A stretch of 64,000 bases of DNA from positions 28,494,001 through 28,558,000 of the forward strand of contig CM044314.1 of the NCBI GenBank assembly GCA_024291935.2, given 5' to 3'. The translations under genes and the position numbers were made by a program. Below, piece by piece: positions 1 through 11,911 of the stretch. This DNA is from Okapia johnstoni. Lineage: Eukaryota > Chordata > Mammalia > Artiodactyla > Giraffidae. Within the stretch, counting starts at the first letter, position 1, and every line of letters begins with the position of its first letter. The notes under the pieces were generated by a model. It did not search any database, had not been told where the DNA came from, and saw nothing but the letters and a program-made list of their open reading frames with translations.

Positions 1-422
1 TTAAAAGCTTTCGCACAACAAAGGAAACTATAAGCAAGGTGAAAAGACAGCCTTCAGAATGGGAGAAAATAACAGCAAACGAAGCAACAGACAAACAATT
101 AATCTCAAAAATATATAAGCAACTCCTGCAACTGAATTCCGGAAAAATAAACGACCCAATCAAAAAATGGGCCAAAGAACTAAACAGACATTTCTCCAAA
201 GAAGACATACAGATGGCTATCAAACACATGAAAAGATGCTCAACATCACTCATTATTAGAGAAATGCAAATCAAAACCACAATGAGGTACCATTACACAC
301 CAGCCAAGCAATAAATGCTGGAGAGGGTGTGGAGAAAAGGGAACCCTCTTACACTGTTGGTGGGAATGCAAACTAGTACAGCCACTATGGAGATCAGTGT
401 GGAGATTCCTTAAAAAACTGGA
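1..422 (+). mobile_element. L1 ORF2 3' region fragment (ruminant L1)
   Basis: The frame at 39-314 reads as the end of L1 ORF2 ([21 protein letters not shown], then [21 protein letters not shown]). It continues into the typical GCTGGAGAGGGTGTGGAGAA segment. About 25-30 bases typical of L1 between the CCAG and ACAAGCAATAAATG segments are missing near 303. The left end is cut by the window; homology stops near 422 without a poly(A) tail. Confidence 0.85.
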
Positions 423-795
423 AAATTTTTAAGGTTCTATTTCAAAAAGCAAATTTGTTCTTTTATTCTAGACACATTTAGATCTCCATTACTGGAAAGA
501 GGTGTGTTTGAGTTGTATATATTTAGAAAACCACTAAGTGGCACTGTTAAAGATTGATTAATACACTTTTAAAACATTAACAGTCAAAATGGGACCTTTG
601 ACTGCCAAAGAGTTCTGTGCGTTTATAGTTCAGTCTTTTGTACTCTGCATCAAAAAGGCTGTTAAGAAACAACTTGTTTCACAGATGAGATGGTGCTAAT
701 TTATGCAAATGTTCAATACAATGATTGGAGCAGCAAAGTTCAAAGAGGTTATATCTTAAACCTGTTAGGCAAGGAAAGCGACTAGGATGCTATCT
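423..795. other. Unique intergenic sequence
   Basis: AT-rich, no repeat or exon recognised. Confidence 0.5.
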
Positions 796-806
796 AAAAC
801 TCTCTG

Positions 807-1018
807 TGGGCTTCCCAGGTGGCTCAGTGGAAAAGAACCCGCCTGCCAATGCAAGAGATGTGTGTTTGGTCCCTGGGTCGGGGAGACACCCTGGAGAAGG
901 AAACGGTAGCCCACTCCAGCATTCTTGCCTGGGAAATCCCATGGACAGGCTATAGTCCTTGGGGCCGCAAGAGAGTTGGACACGATTTAGCAACTAAACA
1001 GCACCACCACCACCACCA
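807..1018 (+). mobile_element. Bov-tA SINE
   Basis: tRNA-derived head (GGCTTCCCAGGTGGCTCAGT) followed by the BovA body (CACTCCAGCATTCTTGCC) and a (CAC)n tail. Flanked by an imperfect duplication, AAAACTCTCTG at 796-806 and AAAACCCTCTG at 1019-1029. One mismatch indicates moderate age. Confidence 0.93.
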
Positions 1019-1229
1019 AAAACCCTCTGCAATGGTTAAGTCTCTCAAATAGGTGCTTCTGTGAGCTGTTACTTGATAATACAGTTGAATTAGAGAGGAA
1101 TGCCTCCCCTTGACAGTGACCAAGAGTAACAGTATGTATTAAATTTCCTCTTTTAAAGTTAGTTTCATTAGACAAAGCACAAAAGACTTGGTTAAGGATT
1201 AGACATCTCTAAGAAAAAGAAATGCAAAA

Positions 1230-1725
1230 AAGGCAAAATGATTGTCTCAGGAGGCCTTACAAATAGCTGAGAAAAGAAAAGAGGCTAAAGGCAAAGGAGA
1301 GAAGGAAAGATATACCCATCTGAATTCAGATTTCCAAAAAATAGCAAGGAGAGATAAGAAAGCCTTCCTCCATGATCAATGCAAAGAAATAAAGGAAAAC
1401 AATAGAATGGGAAAGACCAGAGATCTCTTCAAGAAAATTAGAGATACCAAGGGAACATTTCATGCAAAGATGGACACAATAAAGGACAGAAACAGCATGG
1501 ATCTAACAGAAGCAGAAGATATTAAGAAGAGGTGGCAAGAATACACAGAAAAACTATACAAAAAAGATCTTCATGACCCAGATAACCACAATGGTGTGAT
1601 CACTCACCTAGAGCCAGACATCCTGGAATGCTAAGTCAAGTGGGCCTTGGGAAGCATCACTACGAACAAAGCTAGTGGATGATGATGGAATTGCAGTTGA
1701 GCTATTTCAAATCCTAAAAGAATAA
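1230..1725 (+). mobile_element. BovB (RTE-type LINE) internal fragment
   Basis: The frame 1242-1634 encodes the segment between the endonuclease and reverse transcriptase of BovB (KDLHDPDNHNGVITHLEPDI, LTEAEDIKKRWQEYTEKLY). A stop replaces a codon at 1632 and the homology continues to about 1725. Both element ends are absent. It abuts the LTR fragment directly, with no 3' tail, which suggests a deletion junction. Confidence 0.9.
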
Positions 1726-1726
1726 A

Positions 1727-2030
1727 GAGCCTGCAGTCTCGGGTTTTATGGTGATGGGATTAGTTTCTGGGTTGTCTTTAGCCAATCATTCTGACTCAGA
1801 GTCCTTCCTGGTGGTACATGCCTTGTTCAGCCAAGATGGATGCCAGAGAGAAGGATTCTGGGAGGTGGTCGGACATGTGGTGTCTCCTTTTGACCTTTCC
1901 CGAACTCTTCTGGTTGGTGGAGGCTTATTAGTTCCCTGTTCCTTACCAGAACCTCCTGTCATAAAAAAACTCATGCAAATGGTTACTATGGTGCCTGACC
2001 AGGGTGGGCAGTTTCAGTGTGCTTCCCCTA
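1727..2030 (-). mobile_element. ERV LTR fragment (same family as the solo LTR near 45.5 kb)
   Basis: Read on the minus strand it starts TTAGGGGAAGCACACTGAAA and follows the 45459-45920 LTR up to its ATAAAACC box, where it ends. It therefore holds U3 and the TATA-like box but lacks R and U5. Open frames across it are not genes. Truncated by or joined to the BovB fragment on its left. Confidence 0.75.
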
Positions 2031-2174
2031 AAAAAACTAAATGTTTGCCAAAGAAACATTTTAGAAGCGGGAATGAGAGGAAGAGCTAGAAGAAAGGAAA
2101 AGAAGTCCAGATCATTTTCTTTATGCCATCTGTAGCAGACATAGCACTCACCAGCTTTGAATGTAAAGAACCAT

Positions 2175-2400
2175 AATACTGTTGAAACTTGGACAACACA
2201 GGTTTGAATTGCATAGGTTCACTTACGTGCAGATTATTATTACTTTTTTTTTTTACAGTACTATGCAATTCAAGGTTGGTTCAATCTGGGGGTGTGGAAT
2301 GTGAATACTACTGAGGAACTGTGTGTACAGTATAAGGAGGATTGTCTTTAAATGATACGCAAATTTCAACTGCACAGAGGGTCAATGCTCTGTTCTGCCC
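2175..2400. mobile_element. Tigger/MER8-like DNA transposon remnant
   Basis: The outer parts carry inverted, related ends: GGACAACACAGGTTTGAATT on the left and CAACTGCACAGAGGGTCAAT on the right. This resembles the TTGAACAAC...GTCAACTG ends of mariner/Tigger-derived elements. A T-rich middle separates them. Family name is from memory. Confidence 0.5.
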
Positions 2401-3491
2401 TAAGTACTAGTTGCATATGGCGAAAATTATCCCATCACCTCTCACACCCATCCCTGTCCCCCTGGCTTCCTCTGGTTCTCTGCCTCTTCCTACGTTTGAA
2501 ACTAAGCAATCATAATTTTTCATTTCTCTTCACTCTCCACTTATTCTAAATTTTTTCAGACCTGTAATATTATCTTCATTTGTCGGCTGCTGTATTTACA
2601 AAGGGTGTGCCATTTGCGTGAGGCAAGTGATTTTTTTTTTAAACCCAGAGCCTTCAGTCTTAGCAGCAAATCAACATTATTCATTTCTAGCAAGTTCGCT
2701 GCCAGAGAGGATAAGAGTAAATCCCTGTCAATCCAGCTGTTCGTGGACTACAGATAAACATAAACTGGGAGTGGAAGTCTTCTGCTTTGCTCTTTGTTTT
2801 CCTTTCTGACTTGAACTTGCATTTTTCTTTCCCAATCAAGGGTTCTTATGGCCCAACCCACTTGTGTGAATTAAAAGCCTTCCAAGCATAAAGGAATCCT
2901 TCTTAGGGTTAGAGAATCATGTCAAGCTCAGATGCACTTTACAAGGGTCACTTTTCCAATCACTGTCAAATCATCACCTTTTGAATTCTCTGTCCTTCTT
3001 CCAGCCAGCCGTTCTTATTCAAGGGTTTCCTCCCATCTTTGCCTGGTTTCACACCATCCCAGGCTACATTCATTTGTAAAGGCTCTGGCCCAGGGACAGA
3101 GAAGTAAGGGTGGGGGTGGGGGGAGAATGTGCGCTTTTGATGTAGGAAGCTAGGTGGAGGACACCTGTCTCTCTCTTCAGGCTCCAGAAACTTTGAGCAA
3201 TACAGACACTAAGCCCTCACGATTGTTGCTGTGGCATTGAACTGTGGTGGCGATGACAGTTGTGACTTCATTGAAGAAAGCGAAACAGCTGATGAGGCCT
3301 GGTGGGTGTGCTTCTCATTTGTGCACAGATAGCTTTGTTGTAGTTCACAGTGGGTTCCGGCCCTCAGTGACTGGAGCCAGACAAAAAAGTGCCCTTCTAT
3401 TGAAAATGTGGCTTCCTCCTCCCCATTGAAGTCAATGTCAGAATTTGCTTTTGTGAAGGCCAAAGGGTTGAGCCCAACAGTCATAAAAAGC

Positions 3492-3492
<1 letters not shown>
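2401..3492. other. Unique intergenic sequence
   Basis: No exon or repeat recognised apart from a short G-rich patch (GGGTGGGGGTGGGGGGA) near 3109-3125. Confidence 0.5.

Positions 3493-3523
<31 letters not shown>
3493..3523. repeat. (AC)n microsatellite, about 15 units
   Basis: Uninterrupted AC dinucleotides; likely length-polymorphic. Confidence 0.97.
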
Positions 3524-3525
<2 letters not shown>

Positions 3526-4485
3526 GGCAGTTTTCAAGGCTGACCACACTTTTCTCATGAATTCTGAATGCCTACTGCCTTCTCTTGGCTGGTCATTGTG
3601 CTTACAGAGGAGATTTCAGAAAAATGCTGGCATCTCTAAAAACATAATCTCTTTATTTCCAATAAAAATTTAAGAATTATTTGCATTTGAGAAATCACCC
3701 TTGGGTCTCTGTGGAGCAAGATTGGTGCCTTTCTAAGACTTAGTGAAGTAAAAGGAGCGAGGTATGTGCACAAAGGGTCAGGTGGAGGTGAGGTGGATAC
3801 CTGGATAGTTAGCTCATGCCTCTGCAATTTCATTGGTCTTGACTATCATATAACCCTTCTTTTATCGTGTTTTTCCTTCTGATGGACATTTGTCACTTTT
3901 TGGCCACCCAGTGGCCATTCTCCCTTCTTAGCATTACTTGGTGATTCCTTCAGGAAATCTCTTTTCCTTCTCAGCTCTGTGTCTTGGGAGGCATTGACCC
4001 CCATTTTGCACTCTAGGCCTGAACTCTGATTGGCTTAAACCAGTCAACATTTCCCATTTACTTACTCAACTTCTCCACTGGTTCCCAGATAAGCTAATGA
4101 CACAATCAGGTCTATCGAGACACAAGGAGACATTTGAGACCTCTGAGAAAAGCAAGTGCCCTCTTTCTTCCACAGATGCTACCAGAAAAGATGCTCATTC
4201 TTCCTCTGGAAGGTATGGGAGATCTGAGGTCTAGAGTGGCTGCAGCATTTTTGCTGCCACAAGTGGAGAGCCTAGAGCTGCCTTTGAGGAGGAGGGAATG
4301 GGACAGATGGTCAATATGGTGTCTGAGGATGAAGCTGACATGGAAGAGAATCAGCCCCTGGTGTCCTTATTGGAACTGCTAGACCAAGCAAGCCTTTCCT
4401 GAGGCCAGTGTCACCTGTGGACATTTCCATGGTATAAGCCAAGAAGCTCATTTTATTATTTAAACTAGGTCAAGTTGGCTTCTCT
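3524..4485. other. Intergenic sequence, possibly with an old repeat at 4080-4440
   Basis: No exon is visible. The stretch 4080-4440 has the look of an ancient LTR or DNA-element remnant but I cannot name it. Confidence 0.35.
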
Positions 4486-4499
4486 GTTGCTCATGATAA

Positions 4500-4653
4500 G
4501 TGAACGTGTTAGTCTGTCCATGGAATTCTCCAGGCAAGAACACTGGAGTGGGTTGCCATTTCCTTCTCCAGGGGATCTTCCTGACCCAGGGATCGAACCT
4601 GGTCTCCTGCATTGCAGGCTGAGTCTTTACCATCTGAGCCACTAGGGAAGCTC
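4500..4653 (-). mobile_element. Short Bov-tA SINE with early 3' end
   Basis: Minus-strand copy with tRNA head (CCATCTGAGCCACTAGGGAA) and part of the BovA body. It is bounded by a perfect 14-bp duplication GTTGCTCATGATAA at 4486-4499 and 4654-4667. The body stops after the CCATGGACAGA motif, so the inserted RNA was about 60 nt shorter than usual. Confidence 0.92.
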
Positions 4654-4901
4654 GTTGCTCATGATAAAATAGTTCCAAATGATGTAAGTCCCTTGCTAAG
4701 GGACTTATCTACCTGTGGAAAAAAGAGGATGCTTGTTTTTCTCAGAGGTCTCAAAGATCTCTATATCTCCCTATCATCTATAAAATGAGCTTAAACTTCT
4801 TAGTTCAGCATTTGTGATAGTCCACAAGTGGAACAGAGCCAACTTTCTTGTTCCAGTCAAATTGGTTTTATAACAGTTCCCACTGTATTCCTTTTCTCTG
4901 C

Positions 4902-5386
4902 TTGTGCTTAGTTGCTCAGTCATGTCTGACTCTTTGTGACCCCATGGACTGTTGCCCACCAGGCTCCTCTGTCCATGAGGATTCTCTGCTGCTGCTGCTA
5001 AATCACTTCAGTCGTGTCTGACTCTGTGCGACCCCATAGACGGCAGCCCACCAGGCTCCCCCGTCCCTGGGATTCTCCAGGCAAGAACACTGGAGTGGGT
5101 TGTTATTTCCTTCTCCAATGTATGAAAGTGAAGAGGGAAAGTGAAGTCGCTCAGTCGTTTCCAACTCTTAGCGACCTCATGGACTGCAGCCTACCAGGCT
5201 CCTCCATCCATGGGATGTTCCAGGCAAGAGTACTGGAGCCGGGTGCCATTGCCTTCTCTAGGCAAGAATATACTGGAGTGGGTTGCCATGTTCTCTTCCA
5301 GGGGATCTTCCCAACCAAGGGATCAAATGCAGGTCTCCCACATTGTAGGCAGATTCTTTACCATCTGAGCCACAAGGGAAACCCTG
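4902..5386 (-). mobile_element. Bov-tA SINE split by a Bov-A2 insertion
   Basis: The distal part (4902-4986, CAGTCATGTCTGACTCTTTG to TCCATGAGGATTCTC) and proximal part with tRNA head (5256-5386, ending GAGCCACAAGGGAAACCC) together make one Bov-tA. A complete Bov-A2 lies between them. Confidence 0.85.
4987..5255 (-). mobile_element. Bov-A2 dimeric SINE nested in Bov-tA
   Basis: Two tandem BovA monomers separated by the linker AATGTATGAAAGTGAAGAGG; the 3' tail appears as (CTG)n at 4988-5000. Same orientation as its host SINE, which it post-dates. Confidence 0.88.
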
Positions 5387-7629
5387 GGGGCTTATCCCTC
5401 CTTAAAAGTCACTGCTCTTGCATTTTTATATCTTCCCTGATCTTCCCAAACCATACTTGTCTCTCTTGATCTGTGTTTCCCATCACATTCTTCCAATCAC
5501 TACTTAAACTGCCTTGTTTTCTTTGCCCTTTTTGTAGGCTCTATTATGTTAACCAGTTTAATGTGTGTTTAGCTTATCTTCTTGAGAGCAGATATTATAG
5601 CTTTTCTGATAAATGTCTATCTCCTAGTACCTAGAATCAAGTCCTATACATATTAGGTACTAGTTACTAGTTACATACTGGATAGTTAGTAATAGTCATA
5701 TTTTTTGATCAGCATCAACCCAAATGATTATGTCTGGGTAAGATTAAGGACTCAAATACTGCTTAGATACATGAGAACAAGAAAACCAGAGGAGTTTGGC
5801 TAAATAGTTTCACTTGAGAATAAAATGGGGCTACTTCATTTTAAGAAAACCATTTAGATGAAACAAACTTGATTGGTGAACTATAACCTAACTCAACTCT
5901 TCAAATCACAGGGCTCATGGAAACAAATGAGGTAAACTGATTTGACTAATACATCTTTGTTATGAAAACCCACTGGAGCTTGCTCAATTATAAGCAGGTA
6001 TCAAATGGCCATATAATATAGTCCTATAACTCAAGGGCTGCCTGTGGTTAAATATATCTGCCAAGAAGGTGTGCAATTTGGTGGTTCCAATTCCCAGTTC
6101 TATGTAAAACCTTTGTGTGGTGACCAGCCATTCAAGAGGCCCCAGACCCAAAAGTCTGCAGAATGGCTGTGTGATGCTGTTCATTTCATCATTTCCTGCA
6201 TTGCTCCCCACTGACGCTCCCTTTGGCTTCCTGGAGACTGTTTATAAAGAGAAGTAAAGGCCCATATTCTGTTTGGCCTCCATGCAGGTTTTATTGTATG
6301 TCTTTAAAGCTTTATGACATTCTGGGGTATATTTCCCTGGCATTCCAGCATGACCCATAGTACAGTGGAAACAGGCTGTCCTTAGCATTTCATAGCCTGG
6401 CCGTTTAATGACATCACTCTCAGAGGTGAAGGAAAAGCTATAAGGAAAATCCAATTTGGCCTGCTCTAGCCACAGTTGCCTTAATTAGCCTCCATTTTTA
6501 ATGCAATAAAAGGAATAAGCCTAAAGATGGCCAGCTAGGAAAATTATGAGCTTTCAGGTATGCCTGGTTACTGTAATTTTTCTGCTGGTAGAAAACATTG
6601 TTAGGCCAGAGATTTGCTCCCTATCTTGAGAATACAGACTAAAAGGAGAAAGAAAGGTAAATATATAAATTTTTAAAAAGACATTAGCTATGCTATCTGC
6701 TATCATCACCATCTTGGCATTTTATTCTTCCCAGAAAGCTTAAGCGCTTTCTCTCTGTATTGGTTCCTCCCTACTGCTGGGAGCTTTATAATTCTGGGCA
6801 ATATAAATATGTAATATTGAGCTGGATTGGATCCCCCTTTCACTATAAAGCTGCATGGTCTCTGTTGGCATCCCTTTGGAGTAATCTTTAAGCAGAAAAG
6901 CATTTGGAACATGAGACAGAATAAGGCACATTTTCTTCTAAGTGTGGGCTTTCTCTTCTCCTCAGTAAACAGATACTTCAAAACAGCCAAGTCTCCATTT
7001 GGTGTATCCGAGTAGACATTTGATATTTGCACTGAGATATATTGAATTCTTAGAACACCAAGAGGTGATTAAAGAATTTTCTCACAAGCCAGACTTTAAT
7101 CAATTATTTGCACATTCGTGAGTAGATATGTTTCTTTAGTACACTCTAAGTCTGAGGAAAAAGAGCATCAACAATCAACTCTACCCTTTCTATGGACATG
7201 TCGTATGATACACAAAAATCTTAGATGATATGGTATTTTAAAAAAAAGCAAATTAAAAGGTCCTCAAGGTGACTAACTATCCGAACTTGTGATATCTGTG
7301 AAATTAGCACAGTCACAGCCTTGCTAGAGTCTCTAATACATTGTGATTGAGAATTTGAATCATACCCCATAAGTCAGAATGTTACTTGCTGGTTGGTGAG
7401 TCCGTCCAGTCACCAGCATCTACTCCCAAAGCAAATTTATTGCCCTCTTCCTCAGGTGGGATATGCGGTAACTCTGATGACTTGTTAAAAGTGTTTTATT
7501 GAGAAAAACAGCAACTTCTGTCCTCTCTCACCTCCTGGCTCCCATAAAGACAGTGAATGCTGCCAATGGAAATGAAGAGAAAGTGAGAGGTTTAACAAAG
7601 GGATCAATCCCTCTTGAATGTCGAGGTCA
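5387..7629. other. Long unique intergenic stretch
   Basis: No exon, pseudogene or young repeat recognised in 2.2 kb. The stretch 6240-6530 is AT-rich and free of repeats I know, so it is a possible conserved non-coding element; conservation cannot be judged here. Confidence 0.45.
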
Positions 7630-7690
7630 CTGTGATTGTGTGGTCTTGGGCAAGGCGCTTTGATCTCTCTGAGCCTTATTCTTTCCTTCT
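7625..7690 (+). mobile_element. MIR fragment
   Basis: Core-like TGTGTGGTCTTGGGCAAG followed by CTCTCTGAGCCT. Confidence 0.6.
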
Positions 7691-8290
7691 TTTTCTTATT
7701 CCTCCATCCCCTCATTTATTCAACATTTATTTATTTACTGTGTGTCAGGTACTGCAGGCAGCAGGGACATGATGGTGAAACAAGCAGTCACTGCCCTCAC
7801 AGAGAATATATTTTGATGGGGGTTGTGCAAGGGCAACAGAAGGCAGTCAAAAAGCCGTAACACCTGATTGTTTATAGTCAGTTCACTGGGACAAATGAAA
7901 CAATATTATTCTGATTCTATGGATAAGACTTTATATTTAATTATTTTAAAATAGAGATTCTACCTTTTAATTAATGTTTATAACATCTTCTGAAGGGCTT
8001 CTTCTGCAGCTTTGCTTGGGACAGTGTTCAACACTAACTGCAGGGAACAGAGGCGGAGAGGCAGGGCCTCCTGCACTACTGCTTTACTTGCAAGATTCGC
8101 TTAATCTCTTCAATAGTTCAATGTGGTAATAATGCCCTCCCCAGCCACCTGCTGTGTTAATCTAAGCACCAAATTGGGGTGAGCTCTGGGACATAGCACT
8201 AAGAAATACATAGGCTCATCCTGGGATGCTGACTAAGGTGCAGTGATGTCACTGTGACAAGAAACAAAGAGGAGAAGCAGGAGGTCACTG

Positions 8291-8326
8291 CTCTCCAGGT
8301 TTCTCTCCAGGTTTCTCTCCAGCTTC
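8291..8326. repeat. 12-bp tandem repeat, 3 copies
   Basis: CTCTCCAGGTTT repeated three times; the third copy is diverged at its end. The surrounding DNA (7690-9230) is otherwise unique. Confidence 0.85.
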
Positions 8327-9234
8327 TAAGGGGGTCCATTTTCAACCTAACATGGCACCAATGGCAGTTACAGAAAATGTGCCATGCACTTGCCTAACCA
8401 TGTATCTGAACACACATATTGGTGACAGGCACCATTCCCTCTGGGTTTGTTCATTTCCCTGTAGGGCACGTCACCTCCAACAATGAGCATTATCAAACCA
8501 AACTGACCAGTCTGAAGAAATCCCATCTTGCTTGCTCCTCCGCAGGAATTCTGACTCAACTTGGGCTCTGAATGCTGCACTGTCTTCTGTTCTTTAGTGT
8601 CAACATTAATATTTAAAGATATATAAATGATTGCTCTTAGTGGAAATTGAATGGACTATTGGTGATATAAAACTGTGGATAGAATATCTTTCTTGATTTT
8701 CAATCTGTTTTGGATTGAGGTCAAGAAAAGACCGTATTAGCAAAAGAAAAACTGGCCTGAATGTGCAAACAGTTGGCTTTAAAGTATATATATCGTTAAG
8801 TATTCACAAAATGGCAAGAAGCCAGGAAAGCACTCAGTGGAGTTTTCCATTCCACTCCTCACATCTTGTTTGCAGAGTGTATATTTTTTTGTCTTAAAGC
8901 ACCCTGCTCCCAAGTTGAGCGAGGTAGTCTTTCCTGTTTCTATGTAAATAAGACAGTAAAATATGGAACAAGCAGAATCTTGATTTGAAGAACAGATAAG
9001 TAGATTAATACATATTAAGCTAACAGAACCCTTTTCCCCTCGAAGAACTTGTCCTTGTTAGGGATGACAGTCTGGTTCTAACCCAAGGCAGCTGGAAGCT
9101 AATTGACTATAATGCCTCAAGCATGAGAGTGAGGCTGGGAAAGCCCAGAACAGAACTGAGGCTGGAGATGAAATGGTTCTATGTTGCTTCTGCTAAAGTG
9201 TGAGATGAACTACAGATACGAGCAACAACATGGC

Positions 9235-9485
9235 TGCATATCAAAAGAAGACACAAAAGAGCATATACTATATGATTCCATTCACATGAAGTTCAAGAGG
9301 CAAAACTAATTTATGAAGAGTTCAGAACAGTGACTGCCTCTGAGAGGTGGTTATTGACTGGAAAGGGGGTATGAGAGAGCTTTCTGAGGGCGATGGGAAC
9401 ATCTTATATCTTCATTTGGGTAGTAGTTAGAGAGATGTGTACCCTTAAGATATTGGGCACTTCACTTCAGGTAAGCTCTATCTCA
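9235..9485 (+). mobile_element. Old L1 3' region fragment
   Basis: TATATGATTCCATTCACATG followed by the CAGTGACTGCCTCTGAGAGG segment, as at the 3' end of old mammalian L1 copies. Confidence 0.7.
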
Positions 9486-9584
9486 TTTTTTTAAAAAATA
9501 TCACACTTAGGAGAACCATGATACATTTACAACATTTGCCAGTTGACAAAGGACTTTCATATCCATCATTTCTCTTGATTCTTT

Positions 9585-9950
9585 AAAAAAATTTATTTAT
9601 TTTAATTGGAGGATAATTACTTTACAATATCGTGATGGTTTTTTGCCATACATCAGCATGAATCAGTCATAGGTATACATGTGTCCCCCCATCCTGAACT
9701 CCCCTTGCCACCTCCCTCCCCACCCTATCCCTCTGGGTTGTCCCAGAGCACTGGCTTTGGGTGCCCTTCTTCATGCATTGAACTTGCACTGGTCATCTAT
9801 TTTACATATGGTATTATACATGTTTCAATGCTATTCTCTCGAATCATCCCACCCTCACCTTTTCCCAGAGTTCAAAAGTCTGTCTTTTACATCTATGTCT
9901 CTTTTGCTGCCCTGCAGGTAGGATCGTTGTTACTGTCTTTTTAAATCTCT
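9585..9950 (-). mobile_element. L1 3' UTR, ruminant type
   Basis: Minus-strand counterpart of the L1 end at 23.1-23.4 kb: TTTTAATTGGAGGATAATTA, then CCATACATCAGCATGAATCA, then GCTATTCTCTCGAATCATCC. Open frames through it are antisense artefacts. Confidence 0.88.
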
Positions 9951-10669
9951 TGATTCTTGCAAGCATCTTTGAGATTAGATGAGGAAGGTGAGGTGCATTA
10001 AAAGTAACGAGGATGTCCCAGGGACACCAGCGTGCCTTAGTCACAGTACATCTCAATGGGGTGCTGATGATTTTTGGGTTAGGACTTTTCTTGACTGTGT
10101 GTGTCTGTTCCACAGATTGCATAACATGTACCATCTCTGGCAAAAGCCCTTTCCTAAAGGCCAATGGGGTGACCAGAACACCTCTGTGTATTTTCAGATG
10201 CTCCCAGAAGCACACTATGAATCCTGGTTGAGAACCACAGTGCTCACTGCACCCATGGATAATGGGGATTGAGTACCAGTTAATTAACTAAATCATAGAG
10301 GAACTGGAACCCTGATGGTGAGAGGGTTTTTGTTTGGCAATGATGGAAAATGGGAGGCTGGCTGTGTCCTCTGCTTGAGCTGCTGTTTCTACACTGGCTT
10401 TAGGCCCATCACATGGGTCCCTTCACTTTATCATGGGCCCAACAGTGCACATCCATAAATGTGCTGCTGGGCTGGGGCTCAAGCTCACAGTCTGTACCCT
10501 AGAAGGCCTGTCCTGTGACCATGTTCCTTTCCTCTGCTGCTTCTTTAGAATCAAGTATCTGGAATTCCCTTCAGCCTGGACCATAGGAGGTTAGCTAGGA
10601 TCCCTAACCCTGCCCCACCCTCTCAGAAGTGAAGCCTTTGTTGTTGGTAGAATCTCCAGCAGGGCCTTG

Positions 10670-10765
10670 TGCAAAGAGATTGGTCAAGGTCACATGAAAA
10701 TAAGTGACCCAGTGAGGTCTTGATCCCAGCTCTCCTTACCTCAAACCTTGCTTTCAATCAGCTAT
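10670..10765 (-). mobile_element. MIR fragment
   Basis: TTGGTCAAGGTCACATG with a following TTGATCCCAGCTCT resembles antisense MIR. The DNA from 9951 to 10669 has no recognised feature. Confidence 0.5.
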
Positions 10766-10878
10766 ACCCTTGGTTGGCAAACTATGTCCCATGGTCCAAA
10801 TCTGGCTCCCCTGCCTGCCAGTTCAAGGACATTCTATTTTAAATGCTTCAATGGGGCTACATTTAAAATGGTTATATA

Positions 10879-11002
10879 GGGACATCCCTGGTAGTCCAGT
10901 AGTTAAGACTCTGTGCTTCCACTGCAGGAAGCATGGGTTCAATCCTTGGTCCAGGAACTGAGATCCTGCAAACTGCATGGTGAAACCAAAAAAAAAAAAA
11001 AA
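10879..11002 (+). mobile_element. CHR-type SINE
   Basis: Glu-tRNA-like head GACATCCCTGGTAGTCCAGT, then CTCTGTGCTTCCACTGCAGG, ending in a poly(A) tract. TTATATA at 10872-10878 and 11003-11009 is a likely short target duplication. Confidence 0.85.
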
Positions 11003-11273
11003 TTATATAAGTGTTTATACAGATTGTCCTCAATTTTGCCTCTTGGCTCACAAAGTCTAAAATATTTACTATCTGTCTCTTTACAGAAAAATTTTCCTGA
11101 CCCTTGCACTGTCATGATGCTTTATTCCAGTGTATATCCAGCAGGACTCTGACAGGGTTTATGAACAAAAGTACCTCTTTAGGTGGTAGTCATGACTTCT
11201 CTTATACTGCCAGAACAGGACAAGGGGCAAGAAAGAGATCAATTTTATTAGTCATCAATCAAGCCTATTAGGG

Positions 11274-11484
11274 GGCTTCCATGGTGGCTCATATAGTAAA
11301 AAAAATCTGCCTGCAATGTGGGAGACCTGGGTTCAAGAAGATCCCCTGGAGAAGTGCATGGCAACCCACTCCAGTATTCTTGCCTGGAGAATTCCATGGA
11401 CAGAGGAGACTTGGGGGCTACAGTCCATGGGGTCACAAAGAGTCAGACACAGCTGAAGCAATTTAGCACAGCACACACGCATTC
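11274..11484 (+). mobile_element. Bov-tA SINE
   Basis: tRNA head, BovA body and AC-rich tail. Duplication CCTATTAGGG at 11264-11273 and CCCATTAGGG at 11485-11494 (one mismatch). The tRNA part has an A-run insertion (AGTAAAAAAAATCTG). Confidence 0.92.
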
Positions 11485-11911
11485 CCCATTAGGGAACAAG
11501 AGCTAGATGTTAAATGGTTTAGGGACAATCAGTCACGTACCCTGTCCCATCATTTTAAATCAAGCAGTCTCATTTGATCTTCTCAGCTGTGTCCTGCCCC
11601 TCTTCCCAAGACGGCTTGATGACCAGCTCCCACAGTGAGCTGGTTGACATTAAAAAAAAAAAAATCACTCAAGAAATGGCAGAAGAACCCCGATGTAAAA
11701 TGTCAGTAATCTGCTTAATTTATTGGATTTTTGCCCTGGAGATCTTAGGACCACAGAACATTCATCCATCAACAGACATGAGAATAGAGAAGAGGAGAGA
11801 AAGGTCTCTTCTCCAAGGAACCTCCTGACAAGCACACAGATGTCTACCATGCAGTGGAGGCAAGAACAAGAGGAGAGGCCTGTGCCCTGGCTGGAGTGGA
11901 GAATGTGAAGC

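Noticed and set aside
1242..1634. 130-codon open frame that could be called a gene
   Set aside because: It is a BovB LINE remnant without the element's ends.
4902..5386. Regular repeated units suggestive of a repeat array or CRISPR
   Set aside because: The units are BovA SINE monomers in a vertebrate genome; there are no uniform spacers.
11648..11664. A-run as a possible second poly(A)-only insertion
   Set aside because: No direct repeat flanks it (TGACATT on the left, TCACTCA on the right).
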